Source: Bolinopsis microptera
Lineage: Eukaryota; Ctenophora; Tentaculata; Lobata; Bolinopsidae
Assembly (NCBI RefSeq): GCF_026151205.1
Contig: NC_087072.1
Location: forward strand, 23,701,603 to 23,765,602
Length of the DNA: 64,000 nucleotides
Direction: 5' to 3'
The notes below the pieces were generated by a model. It saw only the letters and a list, made by a program, of their open reading frames with translations. It did no database searches and was not told the origin of the DNA. A program made the translations under genes and the position numbers. Shown here in pieces: positions 1-32,049 of this stretch. The stretch's first letter is position 1; each line of letters begins with the position of its first letter.

Positions 1-1595
1 TTACAATAAATCATAACAGCTAGACTACTAGCTAGACCTAACTTACTTTTCCCAGAATGTACCCCATTATTTGCCCAGAAGGACTCTCAGCGACAGTGCA
101 GTACTCAGGCCAGTTTACTAAATACTGAAATTACAAATGATTAGCAAACCAATTAGCAGCGCTCAAACTGATGGATAGTCACAAATTAACATGTGTTTCT
201 TCTACTGAAATGCATGGTAGATTGAAATGAGACGTACGTTACGTGCGCGCGCAAAACTCAAACGTTATAATGAAGCGCATTCCATAAATTACAAAAATAG
301 TGTGACCGCCTCTGAGCAAACTATGTATTCTCGGTAGTCGGTTTCCCGTTTCAGTGACACTACGTATTTGCCTATTATCGAGCTATCATAAGTATTATTT
401 AAATATTGGGAACATTATTTAAATATTGGGAACGCTTTGATAACCGTAATCGATAACGTAACGCGTCACGTGTAGCTACAACAAATGCTCCATCACGTGA
501 CGCATTATATTCTAGCAAGACGGTACGTGACGTATCACATATTTAATGCGTCACGTCACGTACCGTCTTGCTAGAACGAAGACTGCATCACGTACTCAGA
601 ACGTCACGTCTAGCTAGAACAAATACACCATCACGTGATCCGTCACGTACCGTCTAGCTAAGGTCTGACAACTTCTGGGGTTTACAAGCTATCGTTATGC
701 ATCATTAATTATACAAAAATGAAGACCTTATAGTCTTCCGTAAGGGCTGCAATCACCTTCGGATAGCCTAGCTGGTTGCATACCTATGTTTTTTATACCA
801 TGTCGACGGTAAAGCTGCAGGAGAGCACCTCTTCCACGTTGGTATCTAATAATACTACTACTACTACTGCTACCAGTATTATTTTATCTTAACTAACCTA
901 TTCTGACTTAAGCTATTAACAACTATAATTGAAATCAACTATCGAGAATTAAGCAAGTTATTAGCTCAAACATAGATGGGCGCAAGCTGCGGGACAATTT
1001 TAGTAAAAAACTTAAAACGTCTTCAGATGGTTTACTATACGTATTAATATTATTGGTTTACCTTCATAGCAATTACTTTAATTATTATATACCAAACAAA
1101 TACACTGAACCACTCTGAAACAGCCACATTTAGATGGGGCAAGCGGGCCGCGAATGAGGGCAAGAAATGCGGGTGGGCCACAAATATTCAGAATACATCG
1201 CCTATCTAATCAATTACTTTCGTAACTAGAACGAAATTTATTAAAACTTATGAACATAGCATGCAGCAATTTTCTAATACATTACCTGCAAATAAAATGA
1301 AGTTCCATAGTTTTCTGTTAGAGGGTCGAAATTAACTCTATTAAAGCGAAATAAGTCCTTGCAGGTGAATGGTCTCAAAGTGCACATGACCTACAATAAA
1401 TTATATGTTAGCACCAGACATAAATTATCAAAACCAATAGAGCGGAAACTTTGTAATATTATCGCTTCTAAATCTGAATCTAACTCATATGAGCGACTCT
1501 GAAACAAAGATATTAAGCACTTATTGGGGTTAACAATTATCCAATCTGTAACAAGAGAATTAAATTTCTGGCGCGGTTTTAATAATAAAATATCT
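1..1595. other. Intergenic region downstream of DUS2
   Basis: No gene is supported here. The stretch holds a tandem copy of a 20-bp unit near 395-433 (attatttaaatattgggaac) and an ACGT-rich cluster at about 460-660, listed separately. A possible minus-strand polyadenylation signal, read as tttatt on the plus strand, lies near 1238, about 350 bases past the DUS2 stop. Confidence 0.4.
460..665. repeat. CACGTG/ACGTCA-rich inverted-repeat cluster
   Basis: Many copies of cgtcacgt, cacgtgac and gtacgtgacg occur in about 200 bases. Two related blocks (about 469-505 and 600-640) share the pattern gtcacgt, tagct, acaacaaat or gaacaaat, then catcacgtga. A near-perfect hairpin spans about 511-576, reading tctagcaagacggtacgtga on one side and its complement on the other. 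ACGT cores are bZIP and bHLH binding motifs (CRE, E-box), so a regulatory cluster or a MITE remnant are both possible. Function is inference. Confidence 0.4.
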
Positions 1596-21712
<20,117 letters not shown>

Positions 21713-21759
21713 CTGTCTTCTGAATGCTAAAATAAAGTACATTTACTAGTTTGTATATA

Positions 21760-23040
21760 TACATATCTAGTACGACGAGTGTTTGCCCACCGGGGATCCA
21801 AAAATTTGATCACCATGAACATTACTTTGACACGTGAACTTATCAAACGACTGTAATGATTCCATTAAATTTTCTTAGTACATTTAGCTAGTTTATAGTA
21901 GATCCACACGATCGCAGAATAGAAGAGCACAATTGGGCTCTTTGTTCTGCGACCGTGTTCCCTCGGTGGGCCGACAGGTTTTTGTTGTGTAGTAGTGCTG
22001 GGGAAAAACACGCTTTAAATATCAATGAATGTAAATATTGTTAATTGACATTAGTGCCACAGTTTCTGTGGTAAAAACAAATTTATGGTTAAACATTATA
22101 TTATATCGTAGAAGGGCATGATTTACGCACATCAGTAAGCATCTGGATGGATAATTAGCACACAAGAATAAACTGACCTTTAAACATGACCACCAGCAAT
22201 ATCATATAACCATAGCTCCGAAATAAATAAATTGCTCTACATAGAAACATCTGGCCTGATCTTATCACATTGTGGTCCCCAGGGGTTCGGTAAAGCCCTT
22301 ACAGGCAACTGGGTCCTTTTACCAGCCACAATAAAACTAGTCATGCCAGTACTGTCATAAACTGTAACCAACTATTTAAAAATAAGATATCTTTTGCTAG
22401 AATTTTAAATTTTAAGCCATAGAGCAATCTTCTCAATTTTAAAATTTAAAAATAACATTTTACCCTAACTATGATGTGGTGGCATTTCATACTTAACTAA
22501 AATTCAACTTTGAAAGTCAATAGATTATTAGTCACATCAAAATTATAGTTTAAGACATCCATTATGCATTGTGTTTCCAATATTAGAATTTATGATATGT
22601 ATTGATTGAATAATTGGTAATAAATTTAACTTTTGTTTTATTAAAAAAAAAAAAAACTTTTGTTTTATTAGTAATTGATTGATGCACCCTGAAATTGTCT
22701 ACAATATTTATTGTAAACAAAGACCCTATTCAGATAAAATTAGAAATTTTATTAAATGAATCATTAAATGAGACTGCTGCAAGTGGATCATCATCATGTA
22801 GCATTAACAATTCAATGGAGAAATGTTGCGGAGGGAGGGGGGGGGGGGGGGGGGCAGCACATAGGTAAGTTCTGCCACTGGTTGCTAGCTAATTTGCCAA
22901 TGCAAATGCAAGCAATTAAATGATGAAAGGATGTGTTCTTAAACAATCGAACTTGAAATTTTTGTGACAGAATCCTTGAATGAGTTGTTGAAATAAAATA
23001 AAATGAAACATGTGCATGAACAATGGCTAAGTTATAGTAT
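21760..23040. other. Region upstream of DUS2, no gene seen
   Basis: AT-rich. It contains an A14 run between two copies of cttttgttttatta near 22628-22672, and a G-run of about 16 at 22839. The DUS2 promoter should lie here, but no clear signal was found. Confidence 0.35.
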
Positions 23041-23045
23041 AGTGT

Positions 23046-23370
23046 TACTAGGTGGCCTAGTGGTTAGAGCATCCGCCTTGTGTGTGTTCAGGGTTCGAAT
23101 CCTAGTGTCACCTAGTCTAGGGAGTAGCTAAGGATTTATTGAATCTATGCGATCTCCTCGGTCGACTCAGCCGAATGATAGGAAACTTAATTGAGGGTTA
23201 AATGAGGAGGGGTACCTGTTGGAAGTTCAATAAACTTCCTAGGATACCCCTTCAGTGCATACTGTAAACATAGTACTATTAAAGTTACTATTAACTATTA
23301 CTATCAACTATTAACTACTACTATTAACTATTACTATTAAATATTAATAATAACTATACTTTAATTAACA
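23046..23370 (+). mobile_element. tRNA-derived SINE
   Basis: The head resembles a tRNA: an A-box-like tggcctagtggttagagc and a B box ggttcgaatcct, with paired ends ggtg and cacc. The anticodon stem does not pair, so it is not a functional tRNA gene. A central block reading cgatctcctcggtcgactca resembles the core seen in other marine invertebrate SINEs. The tail degenerates into actatta repeats (about 23280-23350). Confidence 0.75.
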
Positions 23371-23379
23371 TAGCCATTG

Positions 23380-24790
23380 TTCCTATAGCCATTGTTCATA
23401 TAGTGTAAACTATGTTTACAGTAGTCTACAACTAACTTGTGGGCCTCTGTATAATACAGCCTAACAAGTTATCCACCAATTAATATAAGGGTAAATACCA
23501 GCTCCATTGTGTGGAGTGATCAAGCAAAGCAAACCACTCTTTCCCATGAACTAGAAAATTTACGATAGGCGCAGTCTGGCCGAATCAAATCAACCCCCCG
23601 AGAAGAGGTCAAATATAGGGAATATTATTATTTGGTGGTCGTTTTCCTTCATACTTAGCCTGAAGCTGTATTGCCTTAAGTACATGTTTCATAAAATCTT
23701 GCCACATGCAAATACGTAGCATAGGGTTAAAACACCAAAAAAACTCATGAGACATTCTTGTGAGTGATTATCGGATTTTGCTTTTGCGCTCGATTTTCAC
23801 ATTATGATCTAAATAGATGAAATATGCATGGCGCGATAAACATTTTAATTTCATTACACATTATTACTTTTTGTTCGTAACAAAACCAAAAATATACGAA
23901 TAAATTATTTTCGATACAATCGGTTTTTATATTATGATCTACATGTTGTAAACTAATAACCTACTAAAATATGCATACAGTTATAAAAATCGTCGACGGG
24001 TCTTGAAATAAATATTGCACAATAATATTTAACGGGTGATACTCGTAAAATATTTGTTCCAATTATTAGGACTGTCGACGAGTCCAACTCGGTGCGCGTC
24101 CGATCCTGGTAGGTTATAAACCTACAAAAGGTGGAAACCCCCAACCCCGCGTAGCTGCATTTTGTTTTGATTTTAGTAGTTCCTAGTATTTATCCCTATT
24201 GTCTTAAAGTTTTAAGAAAACTCTCCCTAAATTATTTTAATGCAGTCACTCAGATAAGTTTTATATCGGGACACAACATAGACATATACTCTGCCCACAA
24301 CAAGGGGCTATAATTGTTTCAATTATGTAATTAACGGGTGATACTCGTATAATATCTGTCCAACTCTGCGCGTGTCCTGGTAGGTTGTAAACCTACAATT
24401 ATGTAACTGTATAAAGTTATTAATATTATTAATATGTAGCTGAGACACCTCACAGCAAGTAGACCAAAGTGGCTCTTGCTTGTGAAAGGTTTATCAACTA
24501 TCCGCTGAAGCGGTGGGTTGGGAGTCCCCCCCCCCCCTTATTATTCAACCCTACATGGGACCAACAGGCAAAAGCTTTGGTTAATGGATGCGTGTAGGGA
24601 CTGGATGCGTGTAGGGGCTGGAGTACGCTTATATATATATATAGATTAATGAAATGTTGTATTGTAAATATTTAGAATTGACGATATATTATGATATAAT
24701 AATAAATTTTACAAAGCTGGCTTTGGATTTATAGGTAAGATTATAATTTATTTAAAAAACCACGCATAGTTTTAAATTTACTTCTATTTG
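23380..24790. other. Intergenic repeats, no gene seen
   Basis: Contains two related blocks reading acgggtgatactcgta, followed by a gtcctggtaggtt-like block (about 24030-24120 and 24333-24400). There is also a C-run near 24528 and a short at run near 24632. No exon supported. Confidence 0.4.
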
Positions 24791-24796
24791 TCGTAC

Positions 24797-25275
24797 CCAG
24801 GAAACCTTACCGTTAGGGGCCTAACTTCGGAAGTAAAAGAGATTGTAGCGCGATGCACTACTGGGTCGCGCGCGCATCAAATAATGCTTCTCGCAACGGC
24901 AAGATGCGAAGGATTGACATCGTGAATCAATAAAAGAGATAGAAACGTTTGGTTTTCAACAAAATGTTCGCCTTGTAAAAATAACGTTTCCTCTCCAGGA
25001 GAAAAATTCAAAACAATGTAGATTTTGAATTATCGCGAAAAGTGATTATATTTTAGGCCTTATAAAACTGCACAGCTTCAACTTTGCGAATTCTTGATCT
25101 CTGATTGGCTGAATCGTATCACGTGGTACGTGGTACAATCAACAATTGCATTCTTGGAATAATTGAAGCGTGCAAATGCAATGAACTAACGAGCGCGCGC
25201 GGAGTTCAACAAGCTGTGAAGACAGAAGAGGCAATCACCCTGTAGTAATATCGCCAGCCGGTAAGGTTTGTTGGG
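24797..25275. mobile_element. MITE with CCTTACCG ends, copy 1
   Basis: Left end cccaggaaaccttaccg and right end cggtaaggtttgttggg are inverted repeats. The inside matches the copy at 62.0-62.4 kb (tttggttttcaacaaaatgt and aataacgtttcctctccagg). This copy has about 80 extra bases near 24848-24930. Confidence 0.75.
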
Positions 25276-25719
25276 ATTGCCCAATACATTAAAATACACT
25301 CGCGCCGCGCATACAGTTACTACAGGCTTTAATATACATCACATCTCCGCAAGCAACCCTTGCGCGCCATGCGCGCGTCTAGTTGTTTAGTTGTCGTGGT
25401 AACGAACGGAACACGACATATTCAAACCTGCTTATCGCTATCTCCAATTAAATCCACGTTTTTTCTGCAAAAACGACCATTTGTAACCTTTCAGTTCTAC
25501 TATTGTCTTTTTACAAAAGAGAGTGAACGGGGGAAAATCGTTTAGAAAATAGGAATAGAATAAAAATTGCTGCGCGCTGCGTTATCCATGTCAAGCTAAA
25601 TATTCCGGCCAAAGCTTTCAAGTTAATAATGTTGTTCGGTCTTCGCGCCAAAATAGTATTCTGTATCGCGTGCTTCAGTTTGAGTTCTATTTTTATTCAA
25701 GCCAACGGTGGACGAAATA

Positions 25720-25860
25720 TTTTACTACCTCTGAGGGCAGAGCTCCCGCTTCAATTCCGAGTTCGTGTTGCAAAGGGGAGGCCTACCTTCCGAGATCGCA
25801 TTACAAGGGGAAGCCTCGAGTTCAAAATTGTGTATAGAGCTATAGGTAAACCAAAAACTT
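25720..25860 (+). repeat. Dispersed repeat copy (paired with 29405-29540)
   Basis: The sequence around ttccgagatcgcattacaag and ggggaggcctaccttcc recurs at about 29410-29500 with about ten differences. A 77-residue open frame crosses it, but it has no recognisable domain and I treat it as repeat. Confidence 0.6.
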
Positions 25861-25995
25861 GACATACTATACGTTGCATGCCACTTTTGGATGCAATGAT
25901 TAATCACTCTACACTTGACTGTCACGTGACTTTTTAAACACGTTCTCTCGGTGGCCCTGAATGACTATTCGAAATCATAGCCCTCTAATCTGATG

Positions 25996-26062
25996 CCAAC
26001 CTTAACCCTAACCCAATCCCTAACAAAAGCATATGCTGAAACCCTAACCACTAACCCTAACG
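25996..26062 (+). repeat. Degenerate telomere-like (CCCTAA)n tract
   Basis: Several cctaac(c) units, such as accttaaccctaacccaatc and caccctaac-like variants, are interrupted by unrelated bases. This is an interstitial trace and not a true telomere. Confidence 0.55.
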
Positions 26063-26304
26063 AGAAATTCGACCAACTTCCTTATACGGTCATATCACGT
26101 GATCAAGACAGTTTTTTGCAAATATCTCGGCAGGGGAGCATTTTAACCCTATGTCATGGGGGGTGATTCGGAATCAGCGGCCGAAAATACATCGATTCAA
26201 GCTGGTTTCAACTGTCGGGGGCCCTTTTAGAATAATCTCGAAGATCGACTGTAGAGTGATTTAGCACGCTCGGCCACTTTTCGCGCGCGCCAATATCTCT
26301 GATA

Positions 26305-28077
26305 TTGGGATACGAAACATGTATCAACCGAAAACGCGCGGAGGTTTCACTGCTTTGTTACTCCATACAGGAAGGGACCCTTGAGAAACTGAACAAGTTA
26401 AAGAATTCCGGGCAGTCGATGAAATCAAGAAGAACCCAAAATACTTCTTTTCGTATGGCCGTATGCCAAGTGTCTTCAGAAGACCAGATCTACGATCCCG
26501 GTGTTGAGAGACGAGACAGGGGCATTATATTAGTGGATGACCCCAATATATTAGTGGATGACCCCAGTATCAAGGCCGAGTTACATCAGAAGCAGTACCA
26601 GAAGTTATTTAGTAACCCTATGAGTATGAGTGCTGATATTGATGAATGTATGAAGAGCCACGGATTACTTCAGGGACTGAATTCAGGATTCAATTTCAAC
26701 GAGCTAAGCTTCATGTCACAAGAAAAGATATCATTGAAGCATTAGGAGAACTGGATCCCTATTCTGCCGCACCTGACGGAGAGATTCCTGCTAGGATACT
26801 CACAGCCTGCAAATAACAACTTGCAGACCCGCTAACACTCCTCTGGCAGGAATCGTTCAGCAGTGGGTCTATACCAGCGGAATTAAAGACCCAATATATC
26901 ACCCCTATCTATAAGGAGGGGGACAGAACGGACCCAGCAAACTATAGACCAGTGTCTTTAACCTCGCACATCATAAAGACATTTGAGCGTGTCATCAGAA
27001 AAACCTGGTTCGTCATTTGGAAGAGAACATGATGATCAATACGAACCAGCATGGGTTCAGAAAAAAGAGGGGTTGCATGACACAGCTTCTCAGTCATATC
27101 GAACAGATCTACAAATCACTCAGCAATGATGAAGAAGTTGATGTGATTTACCTCGACTTTGCCAAAGCTTTTGACAAGGTTGACCATGCAGTTCTTTTAG
27201 CAAAGCTTGGTCGATACGGAATTGGTGGTCAGGCTTTAAGGTGGATCAAAGAGTTCTCACAGACAGTCGTTGTTAAAGGTCGGAAATCATTCTTCCAGCC
27301 AGTGGTAAGTGGGGTGCCACAAGGGACAGTCTTAGGACCGATCCTATTTATTCTGTACATCAACGATCTGTTGAACAGCATTAGCTGTAGTAACGGATTC
27401 AGCTTTGCAGACGACACAAAGCTGATTGGGGCTATCCGAGGAATGAGTAGTGTGGAGTTAGTGCAAGATGATCTCAACATAGTCATCGAGTGGTCACGTG
27501 TTAACAACATGGAGCTACACGAACAGAAGTTTGAGGTCGTAAACTACCCCCTGAATGGATCAAAAGCTCTAAGAGAGCTCCCGTTCTACCCAGAGACTGT
27601 TGAGTATACTACACCAAAAGGACACGCAATATCACCACAGGAAACTGTCAGGGACCTTGGAGTGTATGTTAGCAGCAGTAGATCATGGGGTCCTTACATT
27701 GAGAAGACAGTTCAAGGAGCTAGAAAAATGGCAGCTTGGACATTGAGTGCCTTTAGAGACCGGTAACAAGTAGTCATGCTGACGTTATGGAAGATTGTTA
27801 ATGAACATGCTCCGAACGATACGGGCTTCGAGTTCAAGTCACATCAAAGCCAAAGGCATGGCATAAAGGAAGAGATCCCAGCCATGAACAAAAGCGCACA
27901 GTTGTCTGTAAGAACAGATTACGACAACAGCTTTAGAGTTGGAGCAGCTCAGCTCTTCAACGTGCTCCCATCGGAGCTCCGGAGTATCACAGCTGTACTA
28001 GACAGTTTCAAAGTTGGTCTAGGCAGATTTATGGAACAAGGTAATGAACAAGGTAGCATGAAACGAGGAGAAAAGTG
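26305..28077 (+). pseudogene. Broken non-LTR retrotransposon (CR1/Jockey-like LINE)
   Basis: Reverse transcriptase motifs are spread over several frames: YKEGDRTDPANYRPVSLTS near 26910-26960, the palm motif YLDFAKAFDKVDH near 27150, GVPQGTVLGPILF near 27310, and the catalytic FADDTK near 27402. Stops and shifts lie near 26745, 26815, 27005 and 27765, so it is dead. C-terminal helices follow to about 28070. A hAT element interrupts its 3' part at 28086. The endonuclease domain is missing, so the copy is 5' truncated. Confidence 0.88.
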
Positions 28078-28085
28078 GTTTCCAG

Positions 28086-29335
28086 TAGGGTTGCCAACCG
28101 ATATTATCGGCCGATAATTATCGGCGATAATTTCCCAAAAATCGTTATCGATTATCGCGATAATTTTCGAGAATTATCGCGATAATCGACACATTTTTAT
28201 TAGGGTAAAATGGCCAACATTTAACATATTTTTCGAATCTATTTCTCTGTTTGTAAAGTTAAAACCCTGTGCTAGCATAATTTGCAGTGTGATGGTTTTT
28301 TTTTCGCATCAAGTAGGTAACTAGGAGGTTGTATGGTCAGACGAAGTTATTGTTGTTTATTGAAGCACAGAAAGGAACTCACACTGCAACGAGACTACAA
28401 AACCCGTTGGAGCTCGCTGTGCAGTATGTTGGAGAGATATGACCGGATAACTGATGCAGTGCACGGAATTTTAGATGACTTGGAGCTAGGCAATCTAAAA
28501 CTGGATGTAGAAGAGACTGAGTTAGCTCTCGCACTGTTCAAGATTGTAACTGAGTTTCTGTGTAAAAGAGGAAGCATGCTCGCTCAAGCAGAAGTGATTA
28601 TTTAGTTTATTGACAGCAAGCTAGAAGAGATCTGTAATAGACTCGCCACTTTCTCGAACCCTTCTCGATAGGCTACGTACACGATATGCAAAGAGAAAGA
28701 ACCTTCACTTCGTATCGCTGGTAAAGTTCTACTCGGATCCCGGTATTCTAGAAGTAGATGAAGATGTAGGACAAGAATACAGAATGATCACAAAGTCAAC
28801 CTTGATACGTAACTTTAAATCTCTGCACCAGCGGTTGTTTAAGCAGAAAGAGACTAACAGTGATTGAGCTTCGCAAGTAGTTCGACGATTGGTCCTCAGG
28901 ACTCACAGGCGACTCCCACAATTTCAGATGCCAGATTTCAATCCTATCCCACTGACAAAAGAATTATCAGACCTAAATTAGGGCAGCGATTCGACTACGG
29001 TAGCAAGGACAGATCCCCTTGCACAGGAGGTCTGTTCAAAGCTAACAGGCAGCAAACTTTTAAAAAATTTTTGCTAGAAGCAATAATTATCTTTAAGAAC
29101 ATATTTTGAAATATGGGCTTGTTAAATAAAAGGGCAATATTGCAATTGATTCTTTAACAAATCAATCAGCACAAGATGTAACATAGCATCTAAGGAGCAT
29201 AATGCAAGTATGCAGAGTGCATACAAATATTACTTCAATTATATTGCCAAATTTATCGCCGATAACCGATATTATGCGATGATTTTGAAATCGCTTATCG
29301 CAATAAAAAATTGTGTACCGATAATGGCAACCCTA
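28086..29335 (+). mobile_element. hAT DNA transposon remnant with 8-bp target duplication
   Basis: Ends are TAGGGTTGCCAACC on the left and TAGGGTTGCCATTA (complement) on the right. The element is flanked by exact 8-bp repeats gtttccag (28078-28085 and 29336-29343). Subterminal sequence is rich in atcgcgataat and attatcgg motifs on both sides. Inside, 28333-28605 encodes a hAT transposase piece (DYKTRWSSLCSMLERYDRI). Further fragments (KEKEPSLRIAGKVLL) follow in broken frames to about 28860. TAGGG-type ends, the 8-bp duplication and the transposase piece all point to hAT. Confidence 0.88.
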
Positions 29336-29343
29336 GTTTCCAG

Positions 29344-30430
29344 AAAATCTTTGCAAAACTTTTGACTTCATGTTAAATTTTCGGTCCGAGTCATTCTCGA
29401 TACGTACTTCTGAAGGCAGAGCACCCGCTTCTGAGCTCGTATTACAAAGGGGAGGCCTGCCTTCCGAGATCGCATTACAAGGGGATTAGGGAACCCTCAA
29501 GTCCAAAATCGTATATCGAAGGGTAGGTGCAGACTTCGGGAAACCGAAAAAATATTTTCGGCTAATAATTAATTAACGGGTGGCATGAAACGTGGAGAAA
29601 AGTGGTTTCCAGAAAAACATAAAAAAAAAGAATTCGGAAAACCAAAATCCAACCCCCTCCCACCCCCTAGCTCTAGCATTGCTCTTAATATCACGTTTAA
29701 TATTACGATCCAGTTTTGGCTCCGAGTCAAGTTTTGTACAGACTGCACTATCTAGTAAAAACGATCCAGTGATAAAATATGCTTGCTAATCAGGGTACTA
29801 TTGTGCCGCGAATCAGGGTACTATTATACCCCGAATCAGGAACTAAAGTGCCGCTTAATTAGAACGTGCCAGTGATTAAGTGCGCTTGCATGCTATAAAG
29901 GTACAATTGTGCCCTGAATCGGGAAATATTGTGCTTTGATAATTGAGATTCAGACCTACATGATAAAAAGGAACAACTGTGTCAGGTGTCTCACACGTGC
30001 AATCACGCTCAAGGGGTCTGGTAGGATATATGCCAATTGCATATCATTTCTGATAATAACTTGTCTACTCTTGTTACTTCTTTTTTTATACAACGTACTG
30101 CCTGTTGATTTGATATTTGACCTATGTCTACTGCTAGGCCTAAACAGTAAACATAATCGGTATGGTCGTATAGCTCTTAGAAATGCGGAACTTATTGTGT
30201 AATTACAAACTATGGCTTATAAGGATTATTATCATAATTGATAATGACAAAAGCTCAAAAATAAGGGTTAATTTAAATTTTCCGGCAAGATCCGGCACAT
30301 TCCGGCAGCCTTATATTTGCCCTTCCTAACAACCGGTTCCGGTCTGGCAAAATCCAGCTAACCGGATGATAGATTGATATCCGGCAAAATTCGGTCCGGC
30401 AGCCAAAAGCCCATTCCGGTCGGTTCCTAA
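29344..30430. other. Repeat-rich region, no gene seen
   Basis: Contains a second copy of the 25.7-kb repeat (about 29405-29540). At 29583-29612 a block resembles the hAT target site without the insertion (gagaaaagtggtttccagaa). Short repeats follow: aatcagg(g)tacta near 29800-29835 and several ccggca variants near 30285-30420. Confidence 0.45.
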
Positions 30431-30439
30431 AGATCGGTT

Positions 30440-30650
30440 ACCCAATTATCTACTTTAATGGAAACCGAAGCATGGGAAGAGATCAAGATGCAGGCCTAGG
30501 AAGAGCTTAAATGACGTATTTATTGAGGATGCTGAGCAGAGACTCGATGTGAATGGACTCACGATTGATTGTATGAGAAGATTAGCTGCAGATCGAAAGG
30601 GATGGAGAAATTTTACCCGCCGAAGCTGTATAATACAAAGTGATGACGCA
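30440..30650 (+). pseudogene. LINE 3' tail fragment
   Basis: In broken frames it shows the typical C-terminal end of LINE proteins, reading GLTIDCMRRLAADRKGWRNF. This matches the CDRDKWREAL tail of the LINE near 35960 in kind. The rest of the element is absent upstream. Confidence 0.55.
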
Positions 30651-30723
30651 GTGACGCCGACTAATACTTTTGGATGGAGATCTCGCCATGTATTTTTTGT
30701 TTTGTTCAGGGAGCAGGCTTGCC

Positions 30724-31536
30724 ACATAGGTCCAGGAGTACCGGACGTTTAGGCAGGGTGCTAGGTTATGGAACACACTCAACTAGGTAGTATGAGAGTC
30801 CGAAAATCTCCGAAAGGAGATGTCATCAGAGTGTGATCCACTGCCTGACTGACCTGTGGGTAGAGTTCACTAGACTCTATAACTATGACAGGTAGTATCT
30901 TCTATGTGTTGCTGAGATCCAGTGTCCATGGAACCTATCACCTATCTAGATAATAATAACAAAATAATTTTGGATGGAGATCTCGCCATGTAACATGTAT
31001 GTATGTTTTCATTATTATATTTATGGATTGTATTACATATATTTTGAAAATTTTTTCCAACAAAAATTATGAAGGAGTAAGTTTTTTTTTGACACGATTT
31101 TGTAAATTCGTTTATTGCTTGTTTAATTTGTATTTTTGCTTCATAACTTAGTATCATTTCTATCTGAGATTAAATTTATTTTGTAGATTATAATGTCGTG
31201 ATTGCATAATCGATTGCAAATGTATTATATCTCATTAATATGTATCGTGGTGGAAAAGTTTTAAGCGGGTAAAAGCCAGTTATTAAACCCTAGCTCCATA
31301 ACATGAAGACCTTGTTTTAATTTGTATTGAAAAGCACTAATAGTCATATGATGCTTACTGTCACCAAGATGTAACTAGGTCGAACGGTAAAATTAGGTCT
31401 CATGTAGGAATTAGGTCTCAAGCAGGCGCGGCTTTTAAGTCTATTTATATATACGTCACCGTTCTCAGCAGATGAACTATCTACAGCTCTCAAGCAGACA
31501 AAGGACACGTACGGTCATGACGGAATTCCTTCTCTG
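30724..31536 (+). repeat. 813-bp direct repeat, copy 1
   Basis: Identical as far as I compared, and without length difference, to 33794-34606 (constant offset 3070). It ends abruptly inside a LINE-coding stretch (ctacagctctcaagcagaca, then ggaattccttctctg). The copies flank the B4GALNT-like gene. Confidence 0.85.
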
Positions 31537-32049
31537 GTTATGGTATTGCACACCATATTCTGGAGTTTCATCCCGCTCCAAAAATTATCCACCAAATTAT
31601 ATGCCAAAAAACTGATTTTTGGCAAATTTTAACATTTTTTCCGTGACACGGTCACAGATGTTTTTGAAAGTGCCCACATGCACAGTCTTCTTGATTCTAA
31701 ATCAATCATGGTGAGCATGAGAGAGGCCGGAAAAAACATATAATACATTATGAGAGGCATACACCCGGCCGCGGTAGAGATAATAAGACTGCATTGCACA
31801 CCACCCAGTGAGGCAGATCAGTTTCTTAGCACAATGTGAGGCAACATAGAATTAAAATAGAGGGAACATTTATAGTAATTAAACAATTAGTGTGAATTGT
31901 ACTACCACCTCAGCAGAATCCACCTCATGCGGGAAGAACTACAGTCTGATCATATTTTTATTTGTTAACTTTGCTCTTCCAGTGATGATAATTTAGTCAC
32001 CAAATTCTGTTATAAGCTTTTATTTTATGATATTTTATGAATTAGGGCG
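31537..32049. other. Upstream region of the B4GALNT-like gene
   Basis: 513 bases between the repeat edge and the ATG. AT-rich, no other gene seen. An A/T-rich stretch (tttattttatgatattttatg) directly precedes the start. Confidence 0.35.

Noticed and set aside
460-665. CRISPR-like array
   Set aside because: Eukaryotic sequence; repeats are irregular and inverted, without regular spacers.
23046-23110. tRNA gene
   Set aside because: Anticodon stem does not pair and a SINE body and repeat tail follow.
25629-25862. 77-codon frame with a signal-like start
   Set aside because: Overlaps a dispersed repeat also present at 29.4 kb; no domain.
25996-26062. Chromosome end
   Set aside because: The CCCTAA units are few, imperfect and surrounded by other sequence.
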